Assembly (NCBI GenBank): GCA_035628595.1
Contig: DASPJN010000123.1
Span: 1-26,256, forward strand
Reading direction: 5' to 3'
Length of the DNA stretch: 26,256 nt
From: Chryseosolibacter sp035628595
GTDB taxonomy: Bacteria; Bacteroidota; Bacteroidia; Cytophagales; Cyclobacteriaceae
The first letter of the stretch is position 1, and every line of letters starts with the position of its first letter. The position numbers and the translations under genes are program-made. A model generated the notes under the pieces. The model did not search any database. It had not been told where the DNA came from and worked only from the letters and a program-made list of their open reading frames with translations. Of the stretch, positions 15,439 through 22,406 are shown piece by piece.

Positions 15439-16428
15439 ATGGTGAGGATCATTTTTGTTCTGCTGTTTTCATTTGCTCACGCGGCCCTGGCTCAGCTTCC
15501 ATTTACCGAGCAACAGTTCCTCGCCAAATTGCAGCCAGGTGGAGGCCTTCCGTCAGAATTGCTGAAATCGAAATCGGTGGTGTTTCATACTTATAATCTT
15601 ACTGATAAGGAGCTTGAAACGATTCAAAAAGGATTTCAGCGAACCGGCATCGATGCCGTCACATACTACGATGCCAATTATGTATGCGCTGGACGCGACG
15701 TGCTGGTAAAGCTTGCGGGAACGTTGAACCGACGTGAGATTGAAAACCTGATTTACATCCAAAAGGATAATGATGCGTTTCACTTTTATATAATGCCCTA
15801 TAACAAAAAGGCAAACCTGGTCGAGGATGTTCAGCCTGCGTGGACCGACAGGCACCGTGCGTTGGATTATCTGCTGCAACAATTATATCGGAAAGCCGCA
15901 TCGGAACTGAAAAATGAAAATCTGCTTATTAACGATTTGGCGGAAACGGGTTTCAGCGTAAACATTATTGAGGGGAACAGAAATGAATTTTACGCCATCG
16001 ATTTAAAAGTTGACATGCTTGCTGTACCAAAATTCGGCATTGAAGAAATGGACCAGCAGCTGGAAGAAATCATGAAGCAATTTCCGTACAAGTACGCGCT
16101 TACTGAAGCCCATCTATCTGAAGCGGATCTGCGGAAGCAAGGGTATTTTTATGTACTGCGTTTCGTGCGCGCAAAGAACAAGGTGGCCAGGGAAATTCTT
16201 GACTATGAAAACAAGCGACCTTCCAATGCTTTCGTATCGGTCAGGTACATTGATAAAGTCCCGGCATTGAAAAGCATTCACCAGAATGACATTGTGTTCA
16301 AATTTTATTTTAAGCACATCGACTCTGGTAATGTGTTTCTTGGCACGAAGTGGGATGCCGATCAGGATTGGCTACAAGCTTTACAGAATCAGCTTACCGG
16401 CTATAAAATTGAGTTCAGACTTGAATAA
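15439..16428 (+). CDS. Exported protein of unknown function (329 aa)
   Basis: The N-terminus MVRIIFVLLFSFAHAALAQ is a signal peptide with cleavage after AQ. The mature part is a mixed alpha/beta, charged protein without repeats, cysteine pairs or a recognisable catalytic motif. Two regions look like related strand-helix units, about residues 45-125 (SKSVVFHTYNLTDKELETIQ) and 215-300 (KYALTEAHLSEADLRKQGYF), which may be a duplicated domain. No family recognised; periplasmic or surface location inferred. On the same strand as the Rieske gene (38 bases upstream) and the next unknown gene (83 bases downstream). Confidence 0.82.
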   Translation: MVRIIFVLLFSFAHAALAQLPFTEQQFLAKLQPGGGLPSELLKSKSVVFHTYNLTDKELETIQKGFQRTGIDAVTYYDANYVCAGRDVLVKLAGTLNRREIENLIYIQKDNDAFHFYIMPYNKKANLVEDVQPAWTDRHRALDYLLQQLYRKAASELKNENLLINDLAETGFSVNIIEGNRNEFYAIDLKVDMLAVPKFGIEEMDQQLEEIMKQFPYKYALTEAHLSEADLRKQGYFYVLRFVRAKNKVAREILDYENKRPSNAFVSVRYIDKVPALKSIHQNDIVFKFYFKHIDSGNVFLGTKWDADQDWLQALQNQLTGYKIEFRLE

Positions 16429-16449
16429 GAATTTCCTGATGTAAGAATT

Positions 16450-16507
16450 TTTGTTCTATTGTTAAATGGCATTTATCGTTTGGGATTACTTTTAAGATTG
16501 ATCCCAA
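16450..16507 (+). promoter_or_regulatory. Near-consensus promoter overlapped by an inverted repeat
   Basis: TTTG (16450-16453), 20 bases, then TATCGTTTG (16474-16482), which is the Bacteroidota -7 box with one extra base. Overlapping its end is a 7-bp exact inverted repeat, TTGGGAT (16480-16486) and ATCCCAA (16501-16507), with 14 bases between and its right arm four bases before the ATG at 16512. It could be an operator or a leader hairpin that limits translation. The promoter match is imperfect. Confidence 0.35.
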
Positions 16508-16511
16508 GCCT

Positions 16512-17114
16512 ATGAAGCGAACGCTACCCCTCATTGTTCTTATCGCTCTTTTTTCTTTAAATACTTTCGCAAAAAAGAAACCAACCTGGCACGAGGGCAC
16601 TATAATTCTGGCATCGGGAGATACCTTGCATTGTAAGTTGCGATTGACACGTAAGGTAGCCGAAGGATTGCTGCAAGTGACAAATGATGGCGTGCACTTT
16701 CGGATGTTAACTGTCGATGAAGTAATTACCTTTATGTACAGGGACTCCGCTCGCAAGAGTGTTCGCGTTTTCTATAGCCTCCAAATGAGACCCGAGTCTT
16801 CAGGTAAGGAGCATGGTGTATTTGTAGAATCGCTTTATTTCAACGACCGTTTTGGTATTGTTATTCATCGAACGATGGGCATCTCAAAGAAGAACATTCA
16901 GATTAATCCCTTTCGCAAAAAAACGATTGTCGAGAACTACTATAAGGTTGACCGCGTTGAAGGCGGCATTCTTCCGCTGACTTACCATGAAGCGCTTGCT
17001 TTGCTTGAAAAAGAAAGGTCAAACATTATAAGCGCCCTGCACACGGAAGATATCCGTCTTCGTTCGGTGGACGATTACAGGGCAATTGTTACGATCAATC
17101 AAAAAATATTTTAG
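16512..17114 (+). CDS. Exported protein of unknown function (200 aa)
   Basis: A signal peptide MKRTLPLIVLIALFSLNTFA is followed by a KKKPTWHEGTIILASGDTLHCKLRL segment. This EG-I-L-GDTL-x-K beta-hairpin opening is frequent in secreted Bacteroidota proteins of unknown function, followed by an alternation of strand segments such as VTNDGVHFRMLTVDEVITFMYRD. No catalytic motif is seen. It lies on the same strand as its neighbours (83 bases after the previous gene, 56 before alkC), probably with its own promoter. The inverted repeat just before the start suggests individual control. Confidence 0.8.
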   Translation: MKRTLPLIVLIALFSLNTFAKKKPTWHEGTIILASGDTLHCKLRLTRKVAEGLLQVTNDGVHFRMLTVDEVITFMYRDSARKSVRVFYSLQMRPESSGKEHGVFVESLYFNDRFGIVIHRTMGISKKNIQINPFRKKTIVENYYKVDRVEGGILPLTYHEALALLEKERSNIISALHTEDIRLRSVDDYRAIVTINQKIF

Positions 17115-17170
17115 CTGTTGACATACAGTTGACAGTGGCGCCCCGGATTTTTGGTCGTTAATTCCAAATT

Positions 17171-18277
17171 ATGGCCGAACCACTCAAGTACATGTACAGT
17201 CCCGCTTTTTTCGAGACTCTTGGTCCGACATTGAAAGAAGCTATTCCCGGATTCGACTGCAAAGAATTTACGTACGCGGTTTTTGATAAATCGTGGCCCG
17301 ACCTGGAACTGAAGCAAAGGGTCAGTCACATCAGCAAATGCCTGGGTTATTTCCTTCCGGGAGATTTTACCTCTGCGGCAGAAACGCTCATCACGTTATC
17401 AAATCAAATGATCAGCAAGGGTATTCATACGCAAAGCTTTGCGCCGATCTTCATTCCCGAATATATCCAGGCAAATGGATTGGATTACCCTGACGAATCG
17501 CTCAACGCACTTACAGAAATAACCAGGCTGGTTAGTGCCGAATTTGCGATAAGACCATTTTTGAATCGCTATCCGGAAAAAACGATGGTCCACATGCTGC
17601 AACTATCAAAACATTCACATGCATCTGTCCGGCGATTTTCATCTGAGGGCTGCCGACCTAGATTGCCATGGGGCGCGGGAGTTCCGTGGTTGAAGAAAAA
17701 CCCAGCGATGATTCTGGCAGTCTTGGAAAACTTGAAAACAGATGCTTCGGAATATGTGCGAAAAAGTGTTGCCAATAACCTAAACGACATCTCAAAAGAT
17801 CATCCGGAACTTGTTCTTAACCTCGCACAGAACTGGAGGCAGGAGCGACATGCCTCGACGGATTGGATCATTCGACGCGCATGTAGAACATTATTAAAAC
17901 GTGGCGACACGGATGCGTTATCGCTTCACGGATTTGATCCGAAGCATCGGTCAGAAGTTCGAAATTTTCGGGTTGATCGAAAAATGGTTAAGGTCGGAAG
18001 TGCACTGGAGTTCCATTTCGATTTCGTCAACAAACAAAAAGAACCGTCCTCCTTCCGAATCGAGTATGCGATTGATTACAAGACATCCACTGGTAAAACA
18101 TCACGGAAGATTTTCAAATTAAAAGAGGGTGGCTTTGAACCCGGCATTCTTCATCCGATCACAAAAAAGCAATCGTTTAAAGACCTAACCACGCGGAGAC
18201 ATTATAAAGGGTCCCATCAAATTTCAATTTTATCGAACGGAAAAAGTTTGGCGACAACTGAATTTACTGTCTGTTAA
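17171..18277 (+). CDS. alkC: AlkC-type DNA alkylation repair glycosylase with C-terminal Ig-like domain
   Basis: AlkC/AlkD enzymes excise positively charged alkylated bases such as 3-methyladenine and 3-methylcytosine without flipping the base, using a curved stack of HEAT-like helices. The 368-residue product shows the AlkC helical solenoid to about residue 255, with the conserved RRFSSEGCRPRLPWG block (154-168), SEYVRKSVANNLNDISKDHP (193-212) and STDWIIRRACRTLLKRG (229-245). Residues about 262-368 are beta-rich (VGSALEFHFDFVNK, SFRIEYAIDY, GSHQISILSNGKS) and match the Ig-like domain known at the end of some AlkC proteins. Intracellular, base-excision repair. It is followed after 23 bases by the DUF763 gene on the same strand, probably co-transcribed. 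Confidence 0.88.
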   Translation: MAEPLKYMYSPAFFETLGPTLKEAIPGFDCKEFTYAVFDKSWPDLELKQRVSHISKCLGYFLPGDFTSAAETLITLSNQMISKGIHTQSFAPIFIPEYIQANGLDYPDESLNALTEITRLVSAEFAIRPFLNRYPEKTMVHMLQLSKHSHASVRRFSSEGCRPRLPWGAGVPWLKKNPAMILAVLENLKTDASEYVRKSVANNLNDISKDHPELVLNLAQNWRQERHASTDWIIRRACRTLLKRGDTDALSLHGFDPKHRSEVRNFRVDRKMVKVGSALEFHFDFVNKQKEPSSFRIEYAIDYKTSTGKTSRKIFKLKEGGFEPGILHPITKKQSFKDLTTRRHYKGSHQISILSNGKSLATTEFTVC

Positions 18278-18300
18278 GGTTGTTCATCTTTATATTTTCA

Positions 18301-19509
18301 ATGATGGGAAAAACCGGATACGCAGATCTGCCTTTGCATTATGGACGCGTACCGTTGTGGCTGGCGGAACGGATGTCAACCCTTGGCGGTGCGATCATCG
18401 AGGCGATTGTTCTTGAATACGGGCGCACGGAGGTGTTGCAGCGTATAAGCGATCCGTTGTGGTTTCAATCGCTGGGATGCGTGCTAGGAATGGATTGGCA
18501 TTCGTCAGGTATTACAACCTCGGTGATGGGCGCACTTAAGAAGTCGATAAATGCTCGTTCATCGGATCTGGGCATTTTTATTTGCGGCGGCCGCGGGAAA
18601 CACTCGCGCAAAACTCCTCAAGAACTTTTAGCAATTGCGGACCGAACCGGTATGGACGGCAATGCGCTGGTGAGGGCTAGTCGACTTTCCGCTAAGGTTG
18701 ATAACACTGCCATTCACGATGGGTTTCAACTTTACCTGCATAATTTCATTCTCACCGTCGATGGCGAGTGGGCGGTGATTCAACAAGGACTGAATGATTT
18801 GTCTGGTATGGCTCGCCGATATCACTGGCATTCATCTACGCTACCGTCTTTTCTTGACGATCCGCATGCGGCTGTTACGGGGGAGAATCAGGGGCTCATT
18901 CTTAACCTTGCAGATAAAGCTGCCGCCGAAACACGCACGACGATTCTGAAATTGTCTGAAGAACATCCTGAAAAAATATTAAAGGAAGTTCGAAGTCTCG
19001 TCATGCCTCGTCATCACGCGGTCACATCTGCTGATGTCAACCTGAAACGCCTCGGGGCTACGCTCACGCTTGCACACGAAACCAACGTGCGAGATTTTGA
19101 GTCGCTGCTTTTACTCGAAGGAGTAGGGCCACGCACCATCCAGTCATTGACGCTAGTAAGTGAGGTAATTTATGGCTCGCCAGTTCGCTTTAATGATCCG
19201 GCACGTTTTTCATTTGCCCACGGCGGAAAAGATGGACACCCGTTTCCGGTACCGCTGACAGTGTATGATGAAACGATCGCTGTGCTAAAAAATGGTATTG
19301 AGAAATCGAAGATTGGGCAAACGGATAAGCAGAAATCGATCAGGCAGCTTTCGGTAATGTCGCAACAAATTGAAAAGCATTTTCAGCCAAAACCGTTTCT
19401 GGATCAGCTCATCGAAAAGGAGCGCAATGACTCCTGGAAATATGGTGGCAAAACCGTGCTCGGTAATGCTAAAGGACCGCTGAAAAACGACCAGCTTAAA
19501 TTATTTTAA
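18301..19509 (+). CDS. DUF763 protein with helix-hairpin-helix-like motif
   Basis: The 402-residue product begins MMGKTGYADLPLHYGRVPLWL, the characteristic N-terminus of DUF763, and keeps other family blocks: GIFICGGRGKHSRKTP, SAKVDNTAIHDGFQLYLHNF and the MARRYHWHSS segment. Residues about 268-288 (LLLLEGVGPRTIQSL) read as a helix-hairpin-helix DNA-binding motif. The histidine- and aspartate-rich conserved core and this motif suggest a nucleic-acid enzyme, but no established function is known to me. A TTG at 18280 would extend the frame; the ATG at 18301 (or 18304) is chosen because family proteins start right at the conserved block. Directly behind alkC, so a DNA-repair link is plausible (inference). 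Confidence 0.85.
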   Translation: MMGKTGYADLPLHYGRVPLWLAERMSTLGGAIIEAIVLEYGRTEVLQRISDPLWFQSLGCVLGMDWHSSGITTSVMGALKKSINARSSDLGIFICGGRGKHSRKTPQELLAIADRTGMDGNALVRASRLSAKVDNTAIHDGFQLYLHNFILTVDGEWAVIQQGLNDLSGMARRYHWHSSTLPSFLDDPHAAVTGENQGLILNLADKAAAETRTTILKLSEEHPEKILKEVRSLVMPRHHAVTSADVNLKRLGATLTLAHETNVRDFESLLLLEGVGPRTIQSLTLVSEVIYGSPVRFNDPARFSFAHGGKDGHPFPVPLTVYDETIAVLKNGIEKSKIGQTDKQKSIRQLSVMSQQIEKHFQPKPFLDQLIEKERNDSWKYGGKTVLGNAKGPLKNDQLKLF

Positions 19510-19542
19510 ATTTCGCGATTCTGCTTTCGCATCAGGATCAAC

Positions 19543-19567
19543 AAAAAAGGGTCGCTTTTGGCAACCC
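19543..19567 (-). terminator. Intrinsic terminator of the paralogue pair
   Basis: On the minus strand GGGTTGC and GCGACCC (19561-19567 and 19549-19555 on the plus strand) form a 7-bp stem with one G-U pair around a CAAAA loop, followed by six T. It ends the two-gene unit 19592-21012. It may also stop the convergent DUF763 transcript, which ends 33 bases away. Confidence 0.8.
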
Positions 19568-19591
19568 TCTAATGTGAATGCGCAAATTTGA

Positions 19592-20188
19592 TTATTGTAC
19601 CATCTTCGCAATGTCGCCGACGGGAATCGTGCTCACCATCTTCATCACTTCTCCTTCATTGCTGTCAGGAACAACCAATGTAAGCAAAGATGAATTTAAT
19701 GGAATCTGAAGTGTGTATTCGGTTTTGTTCGTTTCAGTGTCGGTGCTCTTTTGCAGAATGCCTTTGTATCCCTGTACTTTCACCTGCTTCTGTGTTCCGT
19801 CACCTGAATTACCGATAAATGGCATTGACAGGATTGCATTGAGCGATCCAACAAGCGGCGAATTACCCATGATATCAATCTTCACCATTTTATCTTCGGT
19901 TCCGTAATCGCGGTGAATCAAAACACCCGTGAATCCGGTATTGGCAGTGACATTGTCGTTAGTTGCGTTAACGGCATGTTGTTCCATCTTCGATGGCAGC
20001 AGTTTCATAACTTCTTTCCCGATTGCAATATCAAGGTCGTTTAACATTTGCTGCATCGCAAATCTTGCGTCGTCTAGGTTGCCACTTTGGTAAGACGATT
20101 TAGCATCGGACAGGCTCTTGGAAAAGTCCTGACCGAAAACACAACTCGCGCTAAGGGCAAATATGAAAAGTATTAGTGTACGTCTCAT
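19592..20188 (-). CDS. Exported protein of unknown function, paralogue 1
   Basis: The 198-residue product has a signal peptide MRRTLILFIFALSASCVFGQ. The mature part has two regions: a helical one (SDAKSSYQSGNLDDARFAMQQM, IGKEVMKLLPSKM, TPR-like in character) and a beta-rich one (GFTGVLIHRDYG, KQVKVQGYKGILQ, TLQIPLNSSLLTLVV). Both regions align with the upstream neighbour at 20215-21012, so the two are diverged tandem duplicates. No known family recognised; probably periplasmic. Second gene of the pair, 26 bases after the first, with a strong terminator behind it. Confidence 0.82.
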   Translation of the reverse strand: MRRTLILFIFALSASCVFGQDFSKSLSDAKSSYQSGNLDDARFAMQQMLNDLDIAIGKEVMKLLPSKMEQHAVNATNDNVTANTGFTGVLIHRDYGTEDKMVKIDIMGNSPLVGSLNAILSMPFIGNSGDGTQKQVKVQGYKGILQKSTDTETNKTEYTLQIPLNSSLLTLVVPDSNEGEVMKMVSTIPVGDIAKMVQ

Positions 20189-20214
20189 TGTTAGTTTCTT
20201 TAACTGATTACTGA

Positions 20215-21012
20215 TTATTGTTCGCCGAGCATTAGCTTGATTCCATCAATATCGAATGCATTAGCAGCATTCATCATATCCTGCTCGGACGCGAAGTTCA
20301 CACCCTCCCAAACAATCAGCGAGCTTTGTCCGAGCGGAACGCTTAGCTTATACCCTGTGCTTTCGTCATACTCAATAACGGCTTTATGATTTTTTACTTT
20401 TACTTGTTTCCAGGATTGTTCGCCATTTGTCTGCTGCGCATATCCTGTGTTTGCCAGATACATATTTACAGAAGACATCCACGCTGAATTATTTGCAACG
20501 GTTGCGCGCAATTGCTGGTCATCTTTATTGTATTCGCGCTGAATGGTTAGCCCCGCCCAGCCCCAACCCGTGCTTGTAACCTGGTCACGAGAATCTTCCT
20601 TTTGTAAACCACTTACATTCTCGGGAAGGGATTTCAGTACTTTCTGACCGATCTCCAACTCAACGCCCAACATTGCCTGTTGCACAGCATAACGCGCTTC
20701 TCCGTAGGAGCCCGACTTGTAAGATGCATCTGCATCCGAAAGATTAGCCATGACATCCGGAGGTGTTGAAACAAGACCTCCGCCTCCTTTGTTGGATGGG
20801 CGGTTAGAAGAATTCGCAGGTTGATCGTTAACTTCCTGTCCGGATTGGTTATTGTTTCCAACGTTACCAGTCTTTTTATCGATTTTTTTGTCAAGGGCTT
20901 TTTCAGCAGCGTTGCTGGCCTTCTGCTTGAGTTTGCCGACAATCCCTTGCGAATAAACTGAAGTTGTGACACAAATGGCTGCGGCAAGCGCCATCATTAG
21001 TTTAATTTTCAT
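20215..21012 (-). CDS. Exported protein of unknown function, paralogue 2 with low-complexity linker
   Basis: The 265-residue product starts MKIKLMMALAAAICVTTSVYSQ, a signal peptide. The upstream ATG at 21031-21033 would add MQYKSLS and is less likely. The N-terminal part is lysine-rich and low in complexity (KLKQKASNAAEKALDKKIDKK, then an N/Q/S/P/G-rich stretch to about residue 80). The rest repeats the pattern of the downstream gene: SDADASYKSGSYGEARYAVQQ, IGQKVLKSLPENV, GWAGLTIQREYN, KQVKVKNHKAVIE and SVPLGQSSLIVWE. Function unknown; probably periplasmic. It is the first gene of a two-gene unit and is divergent from the gene at 21142. Confidence 0.82.
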   Translation of the reverse strand: MKIKLMMALAAAICVTTSVYSQGIVGKLKQKASNAAEKALDKKIDKKTGNVGNNNQSGQEVNDQPANSSNRPSNKGGGGLVSTPPDVMANLSDADASYKSGSYGEARYAVQQAMLGVELEIGQKVLKSLPENVSGLQKEDSRDQVTSTGWGWAGLTIQREYNKDDQQLRATVANNSAWMSSVNMYLANTGYAQQTNGEQSWKQVKVKNHKAVIEYDESTGYKLSVPLGQSSLIVWEGVNFASEQDMMNAANAFDIDGIKLMLGEQ

Positions 21013-21141
21013 GGATAGAGATTTATACTGCAAGTTAATATTTTATACGACTCCAAAATGCGACTTTGACGATAGAACTAAACGGGGAGGTCGCGTGAAA
21101 GGTTTAACTAAAAACAAACTATCGCATAACCCATCCGTTGT

Positions 21142-21522
21142 ATGAAGAAACCCACATCAATCCCATTTAATTTTGTACTCGAGGCGCTGGAGTCTATGCA
21201 GCCGCGTACAAATCCGATGTTTGGTTGTCATGCGGTTTACATTGGGGAAAAAATCATGTTGATTCTTCGATTGAAGCCGGGCGGTGATCCTGACAATGGT
21301 ATTTGGGTGTCGAGCTCAGCGGACGAGCAACGGTCGCTGAACAAACAGTTCCCGGCGCTTCGTCCGATCGCAATCTTCGGCGAAAAACAATCAAGCTGGC
21401 AAAATCTTCCTTACGATTCATCCGACTTTGAGGAAAAGGCATTCGAGATCTGCGAGCTGATCAAAAAAAGAGATCCGCGCATCGGTAAAATTCCGAAGCC
21501 GAAGAAAAATAAGAAACCTTAA
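21142..21522 (+). CDS. Small soluble protein, possibly TfoX N-terminal-like
   Basis: A 126-residue cytosolic protein with no signal peptide. Conserved-looking elements are NPMFGCHAVYIGEKIMLIL, GIWVSSSADEQRSL and the WQNLP-x-FEEKAFEICELI-RDPRIGK end, followed by a lysine-rich tail (IPKPKKNKKP). The MFG-x-x-VYI-GEK opening and the following strand order resemble the TfoX/Sxy N-terminal domain. That similarity is weak from reading alone, and the protein may be annotated simply as hypothetical. Its stop is three bases from the stop of the convergent lipoprotein gene. Confidence 0.7.
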   Translation: MKKPTSIPFNFVLEALESMQPRTNPMFGCHAVYIGEKIMLILRLKPGGDPDNGIWVSSSADEQRSLNKQFPALRPIAIFGEKQSSWQNLPYDSSDFEEKAFEICELIKKRDPRIGKIPKPKKNKKP

Positions 21523-21524
21523 AT

Positions 21525-22256
21525 CTAATTGGATCTGCTAAGAACAGCAGTGATCGAAGTGTAATACAGGGTCGTTGTGCCCTCAAACCCTGAGTCTGTG
21601 CCGACGATCAGCCATAACTCGCCCTTGTTGTTCGTGTGTGCAACCAGCACCTTTTCCGTATGCGCAATGTCAGGTCCATTTGTCCTCGTAATGAGCACAT
21701 AACTTTTTCCATCAGAAGGCCCGCCAACATCGCCAATTGTCACCATGTCGGCGCCATCTTCGATCTGGTTTCCTTTATCTATGTTCATCACATACTGACC
21801 ATCTTGAATCACGCTTCGGGGTTCAATGTCCGACGCGCCAACTTTAAGAAAAACACTACCTCCCGGACTCCCCCCGGCTCCAAACGATTCGTCGGCCGCA
21901 TTGGAAGCCAGCGTTATTTCGTAGGTAAGGAAATAATCCTCATTGGGCGCGAGGTTAACGATCTTTCGCTTCAGGTACATGAAGAGATCGTCGCTGTGAT
22001 TGCTACCTGATAACATGATCGCTTTTCCACTCTGATCTATTTCTGATGGCGCATTAGTGTGTTCATATCGGAGTTCGTAAAATATTGAGTCGTAAGACGT
22101 AGCTGGATAATCGCAGAATCCGCCTTTCCAGCCGTGTTCTGATGTGCTGAAATCATACGTAAGACTCACCAGCTGCAGCCCGGTTTCAGCCTGGTCAAAA
22201 CCGCATCCCCATAACATCGAACTAAGTGATACCGCTGCTAACGACAACTTTTTCAT
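21525..22256 (-). CDS. Lipoprotein of unknown function
   Basis: The 243-residue product starts MKKLSLAAVSLSSMLWGCG, a lipoprotein signal with lipobox L-W-G-C and lipidation at C18. A longer frame to 22325 exists, but its extra 23 residues precede the signal and are rejected. The mature part is beta-rich and contains segments such as LTYDFSTSEHGWKGGFCDYP and GKAIMLSGSNHSDDLFMYLKRKI, then a closing LWLIVGTDSGFEGTTTLYYTSI. Together these resemble a jelly-roll, carbohydrate-binding-module-like fold. That resemblance is inferred from strand pattern only. Membrane-anchored, outer membrane or periplasm. Confidence 0.82.
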   Translation of the reverse strand: MKKLSLAAVSLSSMLWGCGFDQAETGLQLVSLTYDFSTSEHGWKGGFCDYPATSYDSIFYELRYEHTNAPSEIDQSGKAIMLSGSNHSDDLFMYLKRKIVNLAPNEDYFLTYEITLASNAADESFGAGGSPGGSVFLKVGASDIEPRSVIQDGQYVMNIDKGNQIEDGADMVTIGDVGGPSDGKSYVLITRTNGPDIAHTEKVLVAHTNNKGELWLIVGTDSGFEGTTTLYYTSITAVLSRSN

Positions 22257-22406
22257 AAAAAATTCCTGACTAATAGACACAGGCGTAATTTCAAAAGTTG
22301 GAACTCCGGCAAACTTTACACGCATTTCAGACTAAAAAATCAACACTTCCGTCTTTAAAGGGTAACCGGGTTTAGACGCGTAACGTTCTTATTCAAAATC
22401 TTCTTC

